Positions 1 to 3,909 of a stretch of DNA of 5,937 bases are shown piece after piece (the stretch's first letter is position 1; each line of letters starts with the position of its first letter). The position numbers were made by a program, and so were the translations under genes. This stretch comes from JBNJEM01 sp051745935. GTDB lineage: Bacteria > Planctomycetota > Planctomycetia > Pirellulales > Pirellulaceae. The notes beneath the pieces were generated by a model, which saw only the letters and a list, made by a program, of their open reading frames with translations, did not search any database and was not told where the DNA came from. The stretch lies in NCBI GenBank assembly GCA_051745935.1, contig JBNJEM010000509.1, forward strand, positions 1 through 5,937, in the 5' to 3' direction.

Positions 1-1101
1 CACCTGCACGCCGCCCGCCCCGCCGGCGTCAACGAACCGACGCCCGCCGGCGTGCAAGGCTGTGAAAAGATTCTGGAATTGGTCTCCAGCCTCGACGAAA
101 ACGACCTCTGCATCTGCTTGCTTTCCGGCGGCGGGTCGGCCCTATTGCCCGCCCCGTCCACCGGCGTCACGCTGGATCAAAAAGTAGCGATTACGAAACA
201 CTTGAGCGGCGCGGGCGCGAATATCCAACAACTAAACACGGTGCGGAAACAACTGAGCCGGATCAAAGGAGGGGGATTGGCTCGAGCTTGCCGCGCCGGA
301 ACCCTGATCACGCTGATCATCTCGGATGTGTTAGGAGATCCTCTCGACGTCATCGCTTCCGGGCCCACGGTCGCCGACACGTCAACCCCGGAAGACGCCA
401 TCGACGTCTTGCGGCAGTTTCCAATCGCGGACACCACACTAGACAACGCCGTGCGGAATTACTTGACGCAACGGGCCGCTGCGGGTCAACATGAGACGTC
501 CAGGGTCCCGGGTACCGTGACGAACGTCATTATTGGTAACAACGCGCTCGCGGTGGACGCCGCGGGAATGGAAGCCGAGCGGCGCGGGTATGCTCACGCC
601 ATGGTTTCAACCCAAACACTGGAAGGGGACGCGGAAACAGTCGGTGAGCACCTCGCTCACATGGCACGGGAAATGCGCCAGTCCCCTGGTCCGAATTGCC
701 TGATCACCGGTGGCGAACCCACCGTCGCACTCGTCGATCCCACACTCCGCGGCATGGGCGGACGCAATCAACAACTTGTCCTCGCTGCCTTGCGCGCCCT
801 TCATGCCTCACAGCCCCCCACATCGGAAACCTCCCCCTTGGACGGCATCGCGCTGCTCTCCGGAGGCACCGACGGAGAAGATGGCCCCACCGACGCGGCC
901 GGCGCGATCATCGATCGCCGAATCGCTGAAGCAGGTCGCAAGCAGGGACTGGATACGGGCGAATACCTGCGGCGCAACGACGCCTACCATTTCTTCGAAC
1001 AGGTCAATGGGTTAATTAAAACGGGCCCCACCCACACCAACGTGTGCGACGTTCGCGTCGTGGTCGTCGACCAAGCGAAGAACAAAAATGGCCCATTGTG
1101 A
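1..1101 (+). CDS. D-glycerate 2-kinase, class II (DUF4147 + MOFRL), 5'-truncated by window edge
   Basis: This family phosphorylates D-glycerate with ATP, usually to 2-phosphoglycerate, feeding glycerate from glyoxylate, serine or sugar-acid breakdown into glycolysis; it is cytoplasmic. The frame is open from base 1, giving 366 visible residues; the family is usually about 420-460, so roughly 60-90 are missing upstream. The GTG at position 52 is probably internal, because family-like sequence (ARPAGVNEPT) precedes it. In fragment numbering the N-terminal DUF4147 part shows SGGGSA (42-47), the LNTVRKQLS...KGGGLA stretch (about 78-95) and ISDVLGDPLDVIASGPT (107-123). The C-terminal MOFRL part shows GGEPTV (237-242), GMGGRNQQLVLA (251-262), SGGTDGEDGPTDAAGA (287-302) and TGPTHTNVCDVRVVV near the end. 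All expected glycine-rich motifs are intact and there is no frameshift, so it is probably functional. It is convergent with the DUF1598 gene. Older annotations call this family hydroxypyruvate reductase (TtuD). The family is certain; the exact phosphorylated position is inferred. Confidence 0.94.
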   Translation, partial: HLHAARPAGVNEPTPAGVQGCEKILELVSSLDENDLCICLLSGGGSALLPAPSTGVTLDQKVAITKHLSGAGANIQQLNTVRKQLSRIKGGGLARACRAGTLITLIISDVLGDPLDVIASGPTVADTSTPEDAIDVLRQFPIADTTLDNAVRNYLTQRAAAGQHETSRVPGTVTNVIIGNNALAVDAAGMEAERRGYAHAMVSTQTLEGDAETVGEHLAHMAREMRQSPGPNCLITGGEPTVALVDPTLRGMGGRNQQLVLAALRALHASQPPTSETSPLDGIALLSGGTDGEDGPTDAAGAIIDRRIAEAGRKQGLDTGEYLRRNDAYHFFEQVNGLIKTGPTHTNVCDVRVVVVDQAKNKNGPL

Positions 1102-1173
1102 GAACGCCGCACCCAGCTTCGCGAGCACCCGCGTATCAGTGTGAGGTTCGCAAGTCCTAAGCCAATTGGTGTA

Positions 1174-1195
1174 CGTCAGGCTTTCTAGCCTGACG
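1174..1195. repeat. Perfect 9-bp inverted repeat with TTCT loop, planctomycete-type intergenic hairpin
   Basis: Left arm CGTCAGGCT (1174-1182) and right arm AGCCTGACG (1187-1195) are exact reverse complements around a 4-nt TTCT loop. There is no T-run on either strand, so it is not a standard intrinsic terminator. From memory, hairpins of the form GTCAGGCTTTCnAGCCTGAC recur between genes in planctomycete genomes. That would make this a dispersed element rather than a site specific to these genes. The pairing is seen directly; the family membership is recollection and inference. Confidence 0.7.
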
Positions 1196-1240
1196 AGCGT
1201 GGATTTGACAACACACGGTAAGAACCCATGGCAAAACTCT

Positions 1241-1284
1241 CCTGGTTTGCTGTTATCCAGGGATTCCTGGATGCGGAAACCAGG
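1241..1284. repeat. Long two-part hairpin (8 bp + 7 bp stems)
   Basis: Outer arms CCTGGTTT (1241-1248) and AAACCAGG (1277-1284) pair perfectly. Inside them, ATCCAGG (1255-1261) pairs with CCTGGAT (1266-1272) around a GATT loop, leaving an internal loop of 6 and 4 nt (GCTGTT / GCGG). No T-tract follows on either strand. It sits 139 bp after the kinase stop and could protect the 3' end of that transcript, or be another dispersed element. The structure is seen; the role is unknown. Confidence 0.6.
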
Positions 1285-1368
1285 TGTCACTACAGGCTGT
1301 AAAGTGTCAACATGTTGCCGAGACGCGCTGCTCGGATCAATCGGGCAGGACCACTTGCCGCTATTGCC

Positions 1369-1403
1369 AAAAGAAAACGGCCCCTCGCTGACACGAAGGG
1401 CCG
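1369..1403 (-). terminator. Intrinsic terminator of the DUF1598 gene
   Basis: Read on the minus strand, CGGCCCTTCG (from 1403) pairs with CGAGGGGCCG (to 1378) as a 10-position stem with one mismatch, closed by the 6-nt loop TGTCAG. It is followed at once by TTTTCTTTT (1377-1369). It starts 46 nt past the TAA of the DUF1598 gene. A GC-rich stem plus a U-rich tract is the standard Rho-independent form. The T-tract lies on the minus-strand side only, so it should not stop the opposing kinase transcript. Confidence 0.85.
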
Positions 1404-1449
1404 ACTTGAGCTCCAGCAATTGTTGCAGGCTAGTAAACGCGTCGAGGAC

Positions 1450-2904
1450 TTAGTCCCACCACCACTGGCCTTCGGGCAGACTCTCAAGATCCAGCCGTTT
1501 CTTGGTCGCCGCGACTTCACCGTCATCATCGGGCAGCTGGTTTTCCCGCTTCAAGGCTCGCAACGGTTGGATATCCACGCCTCCGCCAATTGGAGTCATC
1601 AAAGCGTTGCCTTTGAAAACCACATTCACGGCGGATTCAACGTGCTTCGGGACGGAGTACGTTTCCACCGAGTAGCGTGTTTCATCCGCCAATACACCGA
1701 GGTCCCAACCCGCTTGACGGTAGTAGTCCTGCTGCTGAATGAACGCCGCGGCCACGGACAGATCAATCAAGTTTCGCAACTCGGCGTAAACCGGAGCCCG
1801 GTTCGCCAGCTTCGGATACTGCTCGGTGAACGAATGACAGAACGCTTTACTGGCGCGACTTTCCTTGGCGCCCTCGACTCGCCCCCCACTCTGCCGGACC
1901 AGTTCGTGAGCACCGATGAGCTTCACGCCCCAACCTTCCATCCGCATGGCCAGACCGTCTTCCGAAACACGCACGCACTCGTAATTTGGCACGAAATACC
2001 ATCGGACCAGCGCGTTTCCGGCCAAGGCACCCGGCTTGGCCACTTCGATGAACGTGTTCATGTCGACGGGTGGTTTTTCCAGCCCGATGCCAATCAGCTT
2101 CATCCGATAATCCGACTCCACCAACACCTGGGCAAAGTGAGTCTTGGGCGAAACCCCGTTGACCGAAACCGTCTGCAGACCCAGCTGCTTCCGCATCGCC
2201 TCAGCAAATGCTTGCGGATTCCTAGGCATGCTGCGGTAACGGCCCAGGAACTTCTGCAGCCGCGCCAAACCCTCGTCCGTGGGGTCGATGGACACACTGA
2301 TCTGGTTCAAGGTGGAACCGTCCGGCGGATAGGCTCGCAGAGCCGTTGCCAAATCCTGTAATTGCAATACGGGCCGACCGGTTCCCAGCCCCCGCACGCG
2401 TCCCGCCGGATCTTCCGCGAACCCCTCCGCCGGGCCCGCCAACACAATGTCACCCGTCTCGGGATAGAAGAAGACGTTCTGCACGCGGAGCAACCCCGCT
2501 AAGTACCGCATCTCGTCCGGCAACGGTTCGCCTTTCGCGATCTGGGCCGCCACGGCCTTCTCGAGCCGATTGAGCGAGATCTTCCGCAAATCGCTCCCCC
2601 GACTGAGCCGCGGGCCCAGCGTTTGCCGGGCTCTCGCCGCGATCCGCTTCAGTTCACCCGGGGGAGCCGGCACCACTCGCCGCTTTAACACGCCGCGTGC
2701 ATCAATGTACACACCAGCCTGCTGGTCGCCGACCGTGTTGAGGCCCCCACCAATGCCGCCTCCGCCAATGCCGCCTCCGCCAATACCGCCTCCAATGCCG
2801 CCTCCGCCAATCTGCGCTCGAGCGACTAGAGGAACCACCGCGATAACCAGAAACGCGACCGCGGTACGTAAACTGCAACTTCGCAACCAACAGCAATTTC
2901 TCAT
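1450..2904 (-). CDS. Secreted DUF1598-family protein of unknown function, planctomycete-specific
   Basis: Complete gene of 484 residues. Residues 1-30 form a Sec signal peptide: basic n-region with Arg2, Arg8 and Arg13, hydrophobic stretch AVAFLVIAVVPLV, and likely cleavage after ARA at 30. I see no lipobox and no second membrane segment, so export to the periplasm or beyond is likely. Residues 32-54 are a low-complexity IGGGG/IGGG run, followed by AGVYIDARGVLKRR (63-76), a segment I associate with this family. The DUF1598 core is best recognised around residues 200-285, with THFAQVLVESDYRMKLIGIGLE at 255-276. The protein ends in GQWWWD. The ATG at 2904 is chosen because it gives the signal peptide directly and has a strong Shine-Dalgarno upstream. 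It has its own terminator downstream, and dnaE lies 1 kb upstream on the same strand, so it is probably monocistronic. The family was first described from Rhodopirellula baltica and its biochemical role is unknown to me. Confidence 0.9.
   Translation of the reverse strand: MRNCCWLRSCSLRTAVAFLVIAVVPLVARAQIGGGGIGGGIGGGGIGGGGIGGGLNTVGDQQAGVYIDARGVLKRRVVPAPPGELKRIAARARQTLGPRLSRGSDLRKISLNRLEKAVAAQIAKGEPLPDEMRYLAGLLRVQNVFFYPETGDIVLAGPAEGFAEDPAGRVRGLGTGRPVLQLQDLATALRAYPPDGSTLNQISVSIDPTDEGLARLQKFLGRYRSMPRNPQAFAEAMRKQLGLQTVSVNGVSPKTHFAQVLVESDYRMKLIGIGLEKPPVDMNTFIEVAKPGALAGNALVRWYFVPNYECVRVSEDGLAMRMEGWGVKLIGAHELVRQSGGRVEGAKESRASKAFCHSFTEQYPKLANRAPVYAELRNLIDLSVAAAFIQQQDYYRQAGWDLGVLADETRYSVETYSVPKHVESAVNVVFKGNALMTPIGGGVDIQPLRALKRENQLPDDDGEVAATKKRLDLESLPEGQWWWD
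2750..2811 (-). repeat. 15-bp minisatellite encoding the Gly-rich segment
   Basis: On the plus strand the unit CCAATGCCGCCTCCG occurs at 2750-2764, 2765-2779 and 2792-2806. A 12-bp variant (CCAATACCGCCT) lies at 2780-2791 and a partial CCAAT at 2807-2811. In the protein this gives alternating IGGGG and IGGG units right after the signal peptide. Near-identical units suggest recent expansion by slippage or unequal recombination. Every unit is a multiple of 3, so changes in copy number keep the frame. Confidence 0.9.
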
Positions 2905-2910
2905 TTGTTA

Positions 2911-2921
2911 CTCACCTCTCT
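2911..2921 (-). promoter_or_regulatory. Shine-Dalgarno sequence of the DUF1598 gene
   Basis: On the minus strand AGAGAGGTGAG is followed by TAACAA and then ATG. The AGGTGA core lies about 7 nt before the start codon, which is good spacing. This supports the ATG at 2904 over any later start. I see no convincing -35/-10 pair farther upstream. Confidence 0.8.
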
Positions 2922-2976
2922 CTTGGGCCACCGTTCACTTGTTTTGATCGATGGGTGGCATCGTCTGTCACCATAA

Positions 2977-3010
2977 CGTGGAGCAGCCACCCCCCCGCTG
3001 CTGCAGCACG
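2977..3010. repeat. Hairpin with C-rich loop upstream of the DUF1598 gene
   Basis: AGCAGC (2982-2987) pairs with GCTGCT (2997-3002) around a 9-nt loop, CACCCCCCC. CGTG (2977-2980) can pair with CACG (3007-3010) to extend it across a 1/4-nt internal loop. On the minus strand the loop is GGGGGGGTG. It lies about 73-106 bp upstream of the DUF1598 ATG, so it could fall in that gene's promoter or leader. Function is not established. Confidence 0.45.
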
Positions 3011-3403
3011 TGACCCGAACGTACTACCGTACCTTCTCCCACGGACGGCCCCGTTCCCGTTCGGTAACTATCCGGCTCGCACTCAGCCTCGCTTGACCCC
3101 GGAAACCGCGCCCATGTGGCTGAATCCCCTCTCCGGCCTCCATGCCATAAGGGCTACCCGCACGGCACGGACCAGCTCGGCTCGGACATGATCTAGTGGC
3201 ATTCTCAATTGCCCGTAGACAGCGCTGTGCGACAGACTTGTGCAAGCGAGACCCCCTACCTCTCGATCTTAGTCGTCACGTCTCGCCATGGCAAGCAAAT
3301 ATCACGGGCGTTCCCCCGGAAAGAGCTCCAAACCCGCGTCGGGCGCGTGACAGAATCCTCTCCCACCCGCGGGCCACGAACCGGGCAAGCTCGACCATTC
3401 AGC

Positions 3404-3484
3404 AACCACCAGCAGAACTGGTGGTTCGAGGAAGGCCCCCGTGAAGGGGGCATCCATTCCCCACCAAGTCCGCCTCGGGGGCGG
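3404..3484. other. Cluster of three tandem hairpins, possible structured RNA
   Basis: Three perfect stems sit side by side, each with a 5-nt loop. The first is AACCACCAG (3404-3412) with CTGGTGGTT (3418-3426), loop CAGAA. The second is GCCCCC (3435-3440) with GGGGGC (3446-3451), loop GTGAA, extendable by GGAA (3430-3433) with TTCC (3457-3460). The third is CCGCC (3470-3474) with GGCGG (3480-3484), loop TCGGG. No clear U-tract follows on either strand and no known RNA family is recognised, so strand and function are open. Confidence 0.45.
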
Positions 3485-3606
3485 GTTTGAAAACTAAGAC
3501 GACAACTCAAGACAACCTCGTTTGAGGTCCAGCTACTTGCCAAAGCCTATTGCACCGACACAAGCTCGGTAGGGAACTGACACCGCGCAGGAGACGGCAG
3601 AGCCTT

Positions 3607-3645
3607 TACGGGTCTCACCGGCGGAGCCCGTGGATTATACGGGTC
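3607..3645. repeat. 8-bp direct repeat TACGGGTC with intervening complement
   Basis: TACGGGTC occurs at 3607-3614 and 3638-3645. Between them CCCGT (3627-3631) can pair with the ACGGG of either copy, giving two mutually exclusive 5-bp stems. The arms are short, so this could be chance in GC-rich DNA. Confidence 0.3.
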
Positions 3646-3696
3646 GCGAATGACGTTCTCCGCCGCGAGTCCGACCAACGGGAGGACGGCTTGCGT

Positions 3697-3715
3697 CGGG
3701 TGGGCTTTCCACCCG
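3697..3715. repeat. 7-bp perfect inverted repeat with 5-nt loop
   Basis: CGGGTGG (3697-3703) pairs with CCACCCG (3709-3715) around GCTTT. No T-run follows on either strand. The central GGCTTTCCA resembles the centre of the 1174-1195 element (GGCTTTCTA), but the outer arms differ, so a relation is only a guess. Confidence 0.45.
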
Positions 3716-3789
3716 GAAGAATCCAACCGCCTGACATATAACTTGGATTGGTCCGGTCGTCCGTTCTGAAGCCCCGGGGACCGGCGCCC

Positions 3790-3809
3790 GCCGAGCCACC
3801 CCCCTCGGC
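3790..3809. repeat. Hairpin with C-rich loop downstream of dnaE
   Basis: GCCGAG (3790-3795) pairs with CTCGGC (3804-3809) around the 8-nt loop CCACCCCC. The CCACCCCCC core is shared with the hairpin at 2982-3002, although the stems are different sequences. On the minus strand the loop is G-rich. It lies about 100 bp past the dnaE stop. Function is unknown. Confidence 0.4.
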
Positions 3810-3820
3810 CGCACAGCCCA

Positions 3821-3865
3821 TCAAAAGGTGTCGCACGCCGCATCGCTCAGCGCTGCCAGCGTGCG
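3821..3865 (-). terminator. Possible weak terminator of dnaE
   Basis: On the minus strand CGCACGC (3865-3859) pairs with GCGTGCG (3838-3832). Between them GCA/TGC and CGC/GCG pairs form an inner stem with a TGA loop and small mismatches. ACACCTTTTG follows, so there is only a short, offset T-run. It begins 45 nt after the dnaE TAA. The stem is convincing but the weak T-tract makes termination here tentative. Confidence 0.4.
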
Positions 3866-3871
3866 ATTGAA

Positions 3872-3904
3872 TCCCCATGGGGAGCCCCGGGAACCTCGTC
3901 CCGG
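3872..3904. repeat. Palindrome and hairpin in the dnaE 3' trailer
   Basis: TCCCCATGGGGA (3872-3883) is a perfect 12-bp palindrome. Next to it CCGGGA (3887-3892) pairs with TCCCGG (3899-3904) around the loop ACCTCG. In the dnaE transcript these follow within a few nucleotides of the stop codon and precede the candidate terminator at 3821-3865, so the trailer is a run of consecutive secondary structures. Confidence 0.5.
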
Positions 3905-3909
3905 ATCTT

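Larger units (their letters stand above)
1102..1449. other. Convergent intergenic region with hairpins, no gene
   Basis: This 348-bp stretch lies between the stop codons of the glycerate kinase (+) and the DUF1598 gene (-). I see no credible coding region, tRNA or promoter in it. It holds two strong inverted repeats (1174-1195 and 1241-1284) and the intrinsic terminator of the DUF1598 gene (1369-1403). No T-tract-bearing terminator is visible for the plus-strand kinase. Confidence 0.75.
2905..3909. other. 1 kb gap between dnaE and the DUF1598 gene, structured but without a credible gene
   Basis: Short open frames occur on both strands (the longest is about 98 codons, 3547-3843 minus). They lack a good ribosome site, recognisable protein features or conserved motifs, and they overlap one another. 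I found no tRNA, SRP RNA, tmRNA or RNase P RNA signature. The region does hold many inverted repeats: 2977-3010, the cluster at 3404-3484, 3697-3715, 3790-3809, 3832-3865 and 3887-3904. It may contain the DUF1598 promoter and leader, the dnaE 3' end, and possibly an uncharacterised structured RNA or decayed sequence. Confidence 0.6.

Noticed and set aside
52..54. GTG as the start of the glycerate kinase
   Set aside because: The frame is open upstream to the window edge with family-like sequence, and a start here would remove a normal part of the domain.
1143..1160. GGTTCGCAAGTCC resembling a tRNA T-arm
   Set aside because: No 5-bp T-stem closes it, and no acceptor, D or anticodon arms surround it.
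1378..1403. Terminator hairpin acting in both directions
   Set aside because: The T-rich tract lies only on the minus-strand side; the plus-strand read is followed by ACTTGAG.
1312..2361. Plus-strand open frame of 349 codons antisense to the DUF1598 gene
   Set aside because: It lies almost wholly opposite a well-supported gene, has no family motifs and no ribosome site. It is a composition shadow.
3425..3460. GAGGAAGGCC resembling the GAGGAAAGTCC box of RNase P RNA
   Set aside because: The other conserved RNase P blocks are not found at suitable distance on either side, and the match is only a few bases.
3196..3543. Overlapping short frames on both strands across the hairpin cluster
   Set aside because: They overlap each other in several frames without ribosome sites; the inverted repeats explain the sequence better.
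3547..3843. Minus-strand 98-codon frame in the gap
   Set aside because: No Shine-Dalgarno before its ATG, no recognised domain, and it overlaps several inverted repeats and the candidate dnaE terminator. A real but orphan small protein cannot be fully excluded.
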